A stretch of DNA of 64,000 nt, from the NCBI GenBank assembly GCA_014529385.2, contig CM043950.1, positions 82,408,843-82,472,842 on the forward strand, in the 5' to 3' direction. Positions 54,381 through 64,000 of the stretch are shown in pieces (position 1 is the first letter of the stretch; the number at the start of each line of letters is the position of its first letter). Source of the stretch: Adiantum capillus-veneris (Eukaryota; Streptophyta; Polypodiopsida; Polypodiales; Pteridaceae). The position numbers were made by a program, and so were the translations under genes. The notes under the pieces were generated by a model. It made no database searches, had not been told where the DNA came from, and saw only the letters and a program-made list of their open reading frames with translations.

Positions 54381-55260
54381 TGTTAGTAGCAAGCTAACAC
54401 GGACACCATTTTTTGGAGTTCGCTTTGTAAAACAATTATTATTTTGATAAATTGGGAATGTCATAACTCCTATTTTCTCGGATAAACTTTGTAATTAATG
54501 AGCGGGGGCTACAAGCTTCCAGATTGTATCATCCAATCATCATCTAGCTTTCGTAGAACTCTAGATTATTAGTTTTCACCACCCAAAAACCTTGGCTAAG
54601 GTACAAAAGCCAATTTTTGTAAGATTTTTATAATTTCTTTGGATAAGAAATACACAACATGAGCTAACGACACTCACTCCTCACCTTCTCGTGCTTCCTA
54701 CTCCCTCTCTGGTTGCCACATTGCGATTGTGTTTGTTGCATTGCAACCACAGGTAAGAGCTCTACACATTGACGTAATCCATTCACAGTATTTCGTAGCT
54801 TTTGGCGTCGTCGACCATCGGCTTAATTTCATCATAGCTAGGAATTTACACTTTTAAATTGAAAACTAAGCATAGGCGAGGTATTGGGGTATCATTGCTA
54901 AGCATTTAGATGTATTTTGGGTCAAAAACGACTAGGTCAAAAATCCACTGCTGTTAATAATCGTGATTTTGGAACTGGACCTAAAGTGGGATTTGAAACC
55001 ATAGGCATGTGTGCTTGGGTCTTATAAACTTTTCCTAGATGTTTTGTTACGTTTGGATGTCATTTGATGCTATAACGGATGTGATTTGCTTGCCGATGAG
55101 CGATTGGCTTTTGGTGATTTCAGTCACTTGAGTGTAGCTTGAGTTAGATACGAGTTGTTAGTTGTTTTCGGAGAGATTGACAACCTCTTGAAGCCTCTAT
55201 GCACTAATCAACTCAGCTTCGTCCCATTGTTTGACAAATTAGTCGTGGTTCTCGCTAATA
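54381..55260 (+). repeat. LTR right of copy 2 (3' LTR), right edge uncertain
   Basis: It starts TGTTAGTAGC after GCAGGGAA. Near its end GAGATTGACAACCTCTTGAA matches GAGATTGACACTCTCATTAA of the 47.5-kb LTR, and CTCGCTAATA at 55,259 aligns with the CCCGCTAACA end there. A PBS-like TTGGGGTATCATTGCTAAG at about 54,880 offers a shorter alternative (about 500 bp). It is much diverged from the 47.5-kb LTR, so the two are not the sister LTRs of one recent insertion. Confidence 0.55.
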
Positions 55261-55261
55261 C

Positions 55262-57593
55262 TGTAATAAGATAGGATGGTGAGGTTAGACATGTGTCCCA
55301 CAACACGGGTGAGAAAAATGGAGATGAGCTAGGCCTAACCATGCCCTTCTCAACTAACTCATGCACTTGTCGCATAATCTCCTCTTGTTGAGCTTGAGAA
55401 ACTCTAGAAGGAGGTTTATTAGGCGGTGAACTTCGTGGAAGAAGTTCAATTGCATGGTCATCATTGCCTCGTTTAGGAGGTAATTCACAAGGGATGTCGT
55501 CAATAAAGACATCTTGAAATTCCTTGAGAAATTTGAATAACTCTAATTCTCTGTGATTGTTTATATTTTCTTTTGCTAAAGCATTAGGTTCATTTGGAAA
55601 ATCTTTAACAAAAATCATGTACACGGAAATAGAGCTCTTTATTGACTTATTGACATCTTGCGTATGTACAATGGTATGGTGTTACCCAACTCCTTAGCAT
55701 CTATGTACATATCTTTTTCCTTGAACCTAAAGTAGATTTTCCTTTTTGGGAATTTAACATTGGTAGACATGCAATCAAACCATGGTGCCCCTAGGATTAC
55801 ATCCTCATGCTTGAGAGAAGAGATAAAGAAGTCCTCTTTGTCCACATAGCTTTGGACATGGAGCCTCAATTTTCCAATTAAGGGAGTGACTGAAGATTTT
55901 TGCCGCTTGAAAGCACCATCTGTGGGTAGGACATCTCTCATCTCATAGGCTTGGATGCCTAGCTTGGTGAACAACTCTTTGGATATGAAATTGTGAGTAG
56001 AACCATGGTCAAAGAGAATAAAAGCATCATGTTCTCTTACCTTTCCCCGAGCATGGCATAGAGGAGTTCCTTTGTGGTGAACTTCCTCTTCTTGGATTTC
56101 AACCAAGGTAGCTCTAGGAGGCTCATGGCAGGTGTTCTTTTGGGGACAAGCGTGGTACGCATGCCCTTGCTTGTTGCATTTGAAACAACGATTATCCTTG
56201 CAATAACACTCAAGCTCTTCAGGAGAGACTTTTTTTTTTGCCTTTGTAAACTCCCTTCTCCTTAGCTTTGTTGTTATTGGAATTGCCCTTAGGAGACTTT
56301 TGGACATTGTCCTCCCCTTAGGCTCCTTGGAACCCTTGTTTTTTGTGGGCTTAAGATTTTTCTTAGCCCCTATTTGGAAATTGTTTCATGAAGCTACCAT
56401 AGTATGGTGTATGACCGCGGTCCTCAGATATGGTGCGTGGCCTTTGGGAGTTGACATACTCCGCCATTTCTTGAGTTAAGCCCGCACAAAATTGTTGTTT
56501 TTGCTCTCCAAAATCCACCTTTTTGAAGAGAGTGTCTTTGAGATGTAAGTCCAAAAACTTGTATACTTATTTGTGAATAAATTTGTAGGGAGAGAGATTC
56601 AAGTTTTGCCATTCAGTGAGTACTTTGTCTTTGGTGTCGGTGGTCAAAAAATGCTTTATAATGGAAGCTCTTAAAGCTTTCATGTTCGTGGAGCTTCACC
56701 ATTTTCTCGTAGGCTAGACCACCATTGCCTAGCAGACTTTTGAAAGTGCATAGCTACATGGTGTAGCTTAGAGGACTCCATGAAGCCCTCATCTCCAAAC
56801 GTCATAGCACCAAAGGTGCCATCGTAGGTAAGAAAGAGATGTTCTTTCCTCACTCTTTGAACTTCTTCAGCTTGGAAAATCTCTTCCACGCAGCATAGGA
56901 TTTCCTATGGCCTCTTCTTTTTTATGGTTCAAAAGTTGCACCATCACTTTCTTTAGAAGATGAATAATTTGAGGAAGATGGAAAAGAGGGTGACCTCTTT
57001 CTTGCCTTTTCCTTGCCTTGGTCCTCTTTGTCCGCACCACCACTTTCTTCATAAGAGTAAGAGGATAAAGAAGATGGAGAAGAGGGTGACCTCTTTCTCA
57101 CCTTTTTCTTCTCTTGTTTTTTTTAATCCCTCTTTAAACTATGATGTGGGGAAGTGTGCAATGGTCTTCTCCATTTAGGAGGTGATGGAGCGCGTTTTGC
57201 CCGCCATTTTTGTGGAGCCATCTCCGTCGAGGTGGCAGGAGAGTCACTTCTTTCTTGTTTCTTTGGTGGGGGCCCTTGAGTTCTCCTTTGGGAAGGAGAT
57301 GCATCATCAAGAAGCAATTTCTTGAGCCTTCGTATGTATCCCTTCTTCTTCTTGAATCGGAGAGAGGCCTCTTTTGGAAGTCTCACAAGGAGGCTTCTTA
57401 GGTACTCTCTCCTCATGGTGGGGAGCACGAAGCTGCCATTGCAGTTCACTTTGGAGGGATGGATTGCCCATGGCTTGTTGAAGCCTAGAAACAAGGTAGT
57501 CAACAAGCATAGGAGCATCATTAGTAGCCTGCTCATTAGCAAAATCAAAGCTATCAACATTAATTTCACTCTCTTTACTATTGTCACCCATTC
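55262..57593 (-). pseudogene. gag-pol: Chromovirus gag-protease-RT start, 5' half
   Basis: The minus strand starts MGDNSKESEINVDSFDF near 57,591. The capsid core is KLHHVAMHFQKSARQWWSSL (56,700-56,780), and the zinc knuckle CFKCNKQGHAYHACP is an intact CX2CX4HX4C (56,147-56,187). Protease follows: ILFDHGSTHNFIS, with His where DSGS is usual, then VILGAPWFDC. Next comes the linker FKFLKEFQDVFIDDIPCELP and the first reverse-transcriptase strand EKGMVRPSSSPFFSPV, where it breaks near 55,270. At least three frameshifts separate these blocks. A Glu/Lys-rich segment at 56,960-57,110 contains a 2-copy repeat about 105 bp apart. Gag forms the particle and protease processes it. Confidence 0.85.
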
Positions 57594-57599
57594 TAACAA

Positions 57600-58325
57600 C
57601 TTTTAGGTGTAAACTTTTTTAGGTGTACTTTGGCACTTCAAGACCTGGTTGCTACTCCTCTTTACCTCTTTAGAAAAGCACTCAAGCTACTGTACCCGTG
57701 GCTCAAATAGAATTAATTGAAAGGAATAGAAGAGAGGGTCTTTCAACACCAAAATAGCACCGGCTCAAGTGTGTTTTAATTGCGAGCTTCCAACTTCGAG
57801 CTTTTGCAATCGAAACCAGTTTTGCGAGATTTTTTATTTTTGATTTAGAGCCTTTTTCTAAAGACACAAAAAATTAATTTAAAACAAAGAGATCAGAATA
57901 TTATACACAACAAAAAACATCTATCATTCTTGTAGCAATTTGGCTAAAGATTTTGAGTCTCTTTCAACAATACACACCAAAAACATGTACAAGTTTCCAA
58001 AAGCCATAGTTTTGAGCTTGTACGATTGTCTAGGTAGATACCACCAAGCATGCTTCTCTTTCAAAAAGGAATTCAAGTAAAGTCTCATTGGTGTAGAAAA
58101 TCTACTCCGCATCTAATACAAAAGAGAAATCTCCCTAACTGCATACCTCTACATGACATTCTCCGGATTTAGGTTTACTACACCACAGGCTTTATCTTGC
58201 GGGTTTGCCCCAATACAAATGTAAGGTCTGTGCGAGTTAGTGCAGGCTGATGAATGACCATGTGCTCTTTTGGTTGAAGCCCTAGAATATGCGCATACAC
58301 ATATTACATGTGCTTACATGCCAAA
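57600..58325. other. No gene recognised
   Basis: The chromovirus PBS and 5' LTR should lie here but were not found. No TGGTATAAGAG-like site and no match to the 41.06-kb LTR start could be read. AT-rich with short frames. Confidence 0.4.
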
Positions 58326-58329
58326 AACA

Positions 58330-61300
58330 CCTTATGTGAAGATTCTCTCTTTTGAAAATTGGGACAAGTGCAACTAGGCTCTACCTTAATGTGTACATCA
58401 TAACAATTCTCTGTCGATACCTAAAAAACTATGTGTTGATCGTTTTCTAGTTTCTTGTCCAAGAATGTTGCAACCATACTTGCAACTGACTCCAATCTCT
58501 TTTGTGCTTCTTTGGAAATACCATGTCTCCACTTGCACTTCCTCATAATGGAGCCTCCTTGTGTAAGAGCAGCATTTGTGTTCTTTATGCATCACAGTGG
58601 TGTTGCAAAATCTTCAAATTGAAATCCACTTTGTACCAAACTGTCTTTTTCTTCCTTTGATAAGTTTGTTCCAATATCCACTTTCCAGAAAGTAGGAACG
58701 TCTGGCGATAATTTTACTTGCCTCTGTATATTTTGTGCGTGGCCAACTTCAAAATTGCAGAACCATATCCACTGGGCGACTGCCTTGTCTTTAAAAGTTC
58801 TCTCATACCAAAAACAGGGAGCAACCATTCCCACTTGACGGCTCTGTAATTTGTTACCACAACTTTTCTTCCCTACCATTCCGAAAAAATTCTTCATGCA
58901 ATTGGTTGGCATCCTTCGTAAAGTCCACTCTTTGCGGGCAACTTTGACCTCTTGAATACACCTTGCTGAGTTCTCCCTAGACTGCACTAGAATGCTCTCT
59001 CATGCTTCACTTTCAGTGACAACATATACTTCTTCATTATCCTCTCTATCAAAATGTATACTCCGTGGTCTCCCTCTAGTTTTGCGTTGTCTTGCTTCCA
59101 TTACATATCCAGGTTTATGTGAGCTTGTACCGACTGCACTATTTTTCTTCCTCAGTTGTATTGTGTCTTTGTCACCTTCCATCAAAGGCTCCTCATACAA
59201 AGGAATACCAACAACCAAGCCTTTTAAGGTACTCGCAAACTGAGTTGGATTTGGAGATTCTGTGCGTTTGGAGCTATCCATCATTGCTTCTATGGAAGGA
59301 CTCGTTCTGATGTATCTTCCTGTGGTGTATCCTCTTTTGCACATTGAATATATGCATTCAAAACATCACTGACACATGCACCATATAGTGATATTTTACA
59401 TTTACCACCTTTACCTACTAGCCAACTAGCATGGATACTCTCTGACAGGTTTATGCTTTGTATTTGAGCTTTCTCCCATGGACTCTTACAGACCTATAAA
59501 TACAAAACGAGTAAAACCATAAACATGTAAATCTATTTTTTCATGTATTTAATAAGAATAAAAAAGCTCGCTGATATACCATTATCTCAGAGCTTCCCCA
59601 ATGGGCAATCTGTTGCTCCCACCAATTAAACCATCTCTCTAAAGCCTTTTTATTATCCCCTGCCACATTTTTCACCCACCATTCTTGTATTGTGGAAGCT
59701 ATATGGGAGGCCTCATTTGTAGTCTTTGCTAGGTGCCATGCTTCACACATTTCAATGTGATGCATTTGTCTATTTGTAGCGACCATTCCCCAATGGAAAA
59801 GACACCAGCGCTCCCTCTCCTCCATTACATTGTGCCATCCTCCATTGTATACAGCTCGTATTGCCAACCAATTAGCCCCAGCTTCATCAGACATAAACCC
59901 AACAAAGTTTGTTGGTTCATGCCCACACCTCTCCATGACTGAGTTTAAATTTCTCCAAAACAAGATTTGTGTATCTTCATCTTCTTCTTTACATTCACAT
60001 ATTGCTATCACCTGCAATGCTCTCATGCTATACACATAAACAAATAAGTTTAGAAAGTTAACTTATAACAAAACACTCTATCTATCATATTTTTATAAAT
60101 TCACGTACCCAGGATCATAAACTGAGCAGTACATAGTTTCCCATCCTTCAATCCGATGAGTATGATCAAAGTGCACCCAAGCACTACTCAAATTTCATGT
60201 CCCTCCTCGCCTCATTCTATTGACTAGCTCAATTCCAGAAGAGCTAGTCCTTTTGTCGACATTTTGAATACGTAGCATTTATCATCAGTCCCACCTTGGC
60301 CTGGAAAACGACTTCCATGAAAGAATGGAAAAACACACCGTTTCTATAGCAATATCATATTGTCGTATCCATCACCGACAACTTGACCCTGTTAAGCTTT
60401 CTCATTTGACACAATACTTTTGAAGCCCCTATTCTAAACAAGGGGCATTATTTCCTCAAGGAAATGGTTAAGCTCTACACCAGTGGCATCTACATCATCT
60501 TCTCTAGTCAAAGATTGGAATAGCATCTCACGAGCAACTAACATTTGTATTTTTCTAGGACCCCCCTTCTCAATCTTTAAAACTGTCTTAACAAGATTGC
60601 GTACCTTTTCAGAGCTGCCCTTCTAGTTCCTGGTTGTACCTTGTGTTCATGCACTCCCAGATGGATCGCCAAATGTGTTATTGTTGTTTCCTTTGGCATC
60701 ACATAATAGATCATACACTTGCAGACATTTAAACAGGTGACCGTTCTGTCACAATAGTGGCAGGTATTCTAATTTTACCTTCGCTAACAGGATATCCCAT
60801 GCTGATTTGTTTTTCCAAGTGTCCATGAAAGAAGGCATCATTGTATCTTCTTTCACCAAGGTAAAAAGGGCATGTCATTCTGCAACATTGAAGGCTTCCA
60901 AGACAATAACTCAAACGCACAATGCAATCTATGGCCATGTTTGTCAATGTTGGGTGAGACCAAAGGTGACCGTCATACTTTTGCTTCATACCAAGCATCC
61001 TTTTATTGTTTTGAACTCGAGGAAACTCAATTGAACAGACATATCCATTACAAAAATATGGGAGCTCTTCAACCTTTTTGGGAGATCCACAAATCTCTAA
61101 AAGTTTAGATAGCCTACACGCTTTACCACTGTCTTTCATCCAAGAAACGATGGATGTATCCTGCCTTGTATGCTCCAACCCATCTTGTGTGTCTTGAAAG
61201 GCCTCTATTGACCTGGTTAGTTCCACATTCTCTAAGACAATTGTGTCTGTACCCTCATCAATATCAACATTTAAATGTGATGTAGTCAATCTTTTGTTAC

Positions 61301-61664
61301 ATGGTGTGGCTAGCACAAAAGAATCACCAACTTCTTCAGTTGTTTCCAAACTGTCAGCTACATAAACAAAGTCATTTGAATGAATAATGTCGTAAGCGGA
61401 GGATAGAGTATGGTCAAGAAGGTAATTTTTTTGATCTTCATGATCCCATCTTGGCAAAACATTCACCTTAGACTCTGAGCTCCTTGTCTGAACTATTGCT
61501 AGCAAGCTTTCAAACTTAATAGAAGGAGGCAGCAAACTTTGAAGAAAATATTCACTAAGTAGAAGCTCTCCATTTCGGAATGAGACTCTGTAATCCATTT
61601 GAGCACCATTAATCGTCCATGAAAGCATAGCTATAGTAGTAGCTATCATGTTAGAGATAGACAT
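58330..61664 (-). pseudogene. MULE-like DDE transposase with introns
   Basis: The N-terminal open part (61,664-60,729, 311 codons) has a probable zinc cluster (CLGSLQCCRMTC with a later FFHGH). A broken middle part leads to the catalytic region: METMYCSVYDPG region near 60,115 (first Asp), GFMSDEAGANW near 59,885 (second Asp), then RWCLFHW and NLSESIHASW at 59,440 (Glu). This is the spacing of a DDE RNase H-fold transposase. GT-AG introns fit at about 60,028-60,108 and 59,494-59,579. Downstream are an AT-hook (TRGRPRS, near 59,060) and a C-terminal SWIM-like CTCPNFQ near 58,360. Stops and shifts occur, notably near 59,330. Terminal inverted repeats were not found. The family is inferred from motif order. 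Confidence 0.65.
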
Positions 61665-62229
61665 GGAGGAATAATACTTGAGGTAAAAATGAATGACAAA
61701 AAGAGAAGGAAGAAAATGTGTATAAGGTACAAAGAAAGAGTAAAAGCATGCATCAGCAAGAAGTTAATGTGTTCAATGAAAACTGTTCTAAGTAGATTTG
61801 GAATATTCAGTCTTTAAGATTTGAACAATCATAGCCATTAAGATTCATTTGAATTAGCATTTCGTCAAATCCATCTATTAACCTTTAGAATTTTCAAAAT
61901 CTTTTCATTTAAAACTAGAATCTAATATATAAAATATACGATGTTTAATAAAATTATATATAGAATAGAATATAGAGTATATATTTTGTGAAGAGCATAG
62001 TTTTATATATCCCTAATCAAGCACTTTAAAATCAAAATGGACATAGTATATATAGAATATATGGTTTTTAAGTATATAGTATATAGAGTTAAATGCATAT
62101 TAGATCAATAAATTAATAAAAATGGGATTTAACTATATAGTATATAGAACTATATTATAATAATATAGTCTTATTGTAGTATACAATATATTGGTATATT
62201 ACATACCATACTATATGTTTAGTTTGTAT
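61665..62229. other. AT-rich stretch, no gene
   Basis: From 61,900 it consists of TATATAGTATATAGA-like words with no unit repeat. No coding signal. Confidence 0.6.
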
Positions 62230-62233
62230 TTAA

Positions 62234-63584
62234 CGCTAGAATGGTAACCTAACAAGACATAAAAATGTCCTTTCAAGGTTTTGGGAAAAAAATCCAAAAC
62301 CATAGTAGATCCACTCATTTTGAAAAATCCTTTCATGAGCTTATACTTCAATAACTATGGAAAAAATGAGAAACTTGTAATTTTTCTCATCCCTTGGTCA
62401 CTACAAGACTCCAAAGTTGATGGACCAATGCATTTTGCCCAAAACCGCAATTTCTTACGGTTGATTGCATATAAATAAGAGTGGGGATTTTTGTAGGATA
62501 TGAGATAAAATTCCCCATTAACTTCAATGGGTTGGTGACCAAAACATATGGTTGCGTTTACCTCACTAATTTTTTTTTGGCAAAAAAAATAGGTACAAAA
62601 AAGTTTCATTTTTGTCGTTCTGCGGATTTTTGTCGTTCTGCGGACCTATCATCAAAGTTTCTATAGTCACGCTCAATACATATATTATATACATGTTTTC
62701 TTAGTTCCCTTTGGGGCATTGGATTCAAATGGAGCCATGGAGCATGTCAAAAGGATAATGGATCTCTTACAATTGGAACCTTGGGGGCAATGATAAAGTG
62801 CTAAATACAGCAAATATGAAAAAACTGGGTTTAGCATTATGACCTCTAGAAACCCATAGAAACTACTCAATATCTAGTCAAGTTTGTAGTCTATGATTAG
62901 ATATGGTTACTACCTACAAAATACATACAATTGGCCTAAGAAACTAGCAATATTGAGAAAGTTATACTTGCTACGCTAAAATGTATCATATTCTTCAGCA
63001 ATCAAAAAACACAAAAATCATCATATACTATGCTGTATAGCATATTAGGTCCCCCAAAACTCAAGGAAGATTACCTTTATGTTATACATTACACTTACAC
63101 AATCAAAATTGAATTTGGATATCAAGAAAGCCACCAAAAAAATCATAAAAGTGCTAATTTTGGCCAAAAAACAGGATTATGCAATTCTTGTAAATTGGTC
63201 ATAACTTTCAATTTTAACACTCAGCTCTCCCTACAAGCATCAAAACATGTTGAGAACTATGAAGGCCTAACCTCTAGCCATCTAAACCTCACAAACATGA
63301 AGTTTAGAGTGGTATAGTTGCCAAAAATTGAAAAAAAAGCCAAAAACAGGACCCGTTTTTTCACACAGTTTAGGTTCAAAAATGTTGTGCAAGAGTAAGG
63401 TTAATGGTGAGATCGATAATCCAAAAAAAAATGCTAAGTTTTTTTCAGCTCATAAGGCAACTTTGTGGATATATAGCACCTAGAATTTCATTTTCATACT
63501 CTTCAAATAATTCAAGCAAAATGGTCACTTAACAGGACACAAAAGTGTCCAAGGACATAAAAGTGTCCTGTTACCATTCTAGTG
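62234..63584. mobile_element. 1.35-kb TTAA-flanked inverted-repeat element, copy 2
   Basis: The left end CGCTAGAATGGTAAC and the reverse complement of the right end CACTAGAATGGTAAC match over 13 consecutive bases. GGACAC/TGTCC subterminal repeats follow, as in copy 1 at 33.5 kb. TTAA lies on both sides (62,230-62,233 and 63,585-63,588). The interior shows no clear similarity to copy 1 by eye and encodes no transposase. A frame at 63,030-63,317 has no recognisable content. Confidence 0.75.
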
Positions 63585-63623
63585 TTAAACTATAATGATA
63601 TAATATATACTTAATATTATAGT

Positions 63624-63882
63624 TGTTAGGTTTAATGGCCATGTGGCCGACCGCCCATCACTAACTGCCACTAACACTAAGTGTACAGCTATACACTTGT
63701 GTGAGCCACTAACACTAAGTACAATGTGTATTGTGCCTTAGTGCATAAGATAAGAGAAGAAAGAAAGGGGGCATACAGGACGCTGGCTCTCCCCCGTCAA
63801 CCTGTGTGTGGATATGGTGGTGTGTGTGTGAGTGTGTGCGTGCGTATTCTTCTTCCGTTTTGCTCCCAGTTCCTCCCCATCA
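63624..63882 (+). repeat. 5' LTR of an LTR retrotransposon (259 bp)
   Basis: It starts TGTTAGGTTT and ends CCCCATCA, two bases before a PBS. It contains a GT-rich stretch (63,817-63,845). The short LTR and the two-base gap fit Ty1/copia. The element continues beyond the window, so its partner LTR cannot be seen. Confidence 0.8.
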
Positions 63883-63884
63883 TC

Positions 63885-63898
63885 TGGTATCAGAGCGG
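63885..63898 (+). promoter_or_regulatory. Primer binding site (initiator-Met)
   Basis: TGGTATCAGAGCGG is the standard plant initiator-Met PBS. The next 100 bp to the window edge are leader or early gag, too short to read. Confidence 0.92.
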
Positions 63899-64000
63899 TT
63901 TCATTCCCGAAATCGTGTCCGCATGCGCGCACTTTCAAGAGTGCAAATAGGATTCCGATTTCGCCATTGGCAAGTTCAGCTTCCCGAGAGCGTTTCCAGC

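Larger units (their letters stand above)
41058..57593 (-). mobile_element. Ty3/gypsy chromovirus split by an 11-kb block
   Basis: The minus strand carries gag, protease and the start of reverse transcriptase at 57.59-55.26 kb. The rest of reverse transcriptase, RNase H, integrase, chromodomain, polypurine tract and LTR lie at 44.34-41.06 kb. The halves share strand and order and together cover one polyprotein. About 80 residues around the first reverse-transcriptase motifs are missing at the break. Between them lies a + strand block of different elements. A 5' LTR to the right of 57.6 kb was not found, so the element is truncated there. Chromoviruses integrate through a C-terminal chromodomain, which is present here. 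Confidence 0.75.

Noticed and set aside
54880-54900. PBS TTGGGGTATCATTGCTAAG as a firm LTR end
   Set aside because: It resembles the PBS at 28,836, but sequence matching the 47.5-kb LTR end continues to 55,260. Kept only as an alternative edge.

Overview
The window reads as nuclear DNA of a land plant with a large, transposon-filled genome. No bacterial-style gene layout, rRNA, tRNA or CRISPR array was seen. The evidence for a plant is the set of element families: Ty3/gypsy chromovirus, Ty1/copia, CACTA (tnp2 + DUF4218), a MULE-like DDE transposase with introns, an L1-type LINE, a TRIM-type miniature LTR element and a gag-only LTR element. Initiator-Met-type primer binding sites and long (CT)n, (AT)n and (C)n tracts fit too. 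A seed-free vascular plant such as a fern is my guess for the lineage, at low confidence. Almost every coding stretch is broken by stops or frameshifts.

Layout. 0-6.1 kb: decayed LTR-element interior on + with two retropepsin-like relics, a 1.1-kb inverted repeat and a probable 3' LTR. 6.1-8.0 kb: AT-rich DNA and microsatellites. 8.0-9.8 kb: an unrecognised gene on -, split by a complete 1,033-bp TRIM with 174-bp LTRs and a CATTTG target duplication. 10.0-11.4 kb: a protein-kinase pseudogene on -. 11.6-12.7 kb: a 63-bp minisatellite of about 17 units. 13.2-18.85 kb: a gag-only LTR element on - (TR-GAG type). 18.86-21.1 kb: a CACTA transposase on - with two recognisable introns. 21.4-23.3 kb: a microsatellite cluster. 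23.5-27.9 kb: traces of LTR elements and local tandem repeats.

27.9-35.3 kb: an LTR element on + with LTR, PBS, leader, gag and a damaged zinc knuckle, split by a 1.3-kb TTAA-flanked inverted-repeat element. 35.7-37 kb: copia gag and 5' LTR on -. 39.05-40.4 kb: LINE reverse-transcriptase tail on -. 41.06-57.6 kb: one chromovirus on -, apparently cut inside its reverse transcriptase by an 11-kb block on +. That block holds two diverged copies of an unusual LTR-bordered element. It encodes a coiled-coil protein with conserved N- and C-terminal domains, and no pol is visible. 58.3-61.7 kb: the MULE-like transposase on -. 62.2-63.6 kb: a second TTAA-flanked element with matching ends. 63.62 kb to the edge: a 259-bp LTR plus a clear PBS opening another LTR element.

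The genes do not form a pathway. The logic is nested insertion: TRIM into a host-like gene, TTAA element into gag, and the coiled-coil element block into the chromovirus. The most unusual items are the coiled-coil LTR element, the TTAA element family, and the kinase pseudogene with its adjacent minisatellite.
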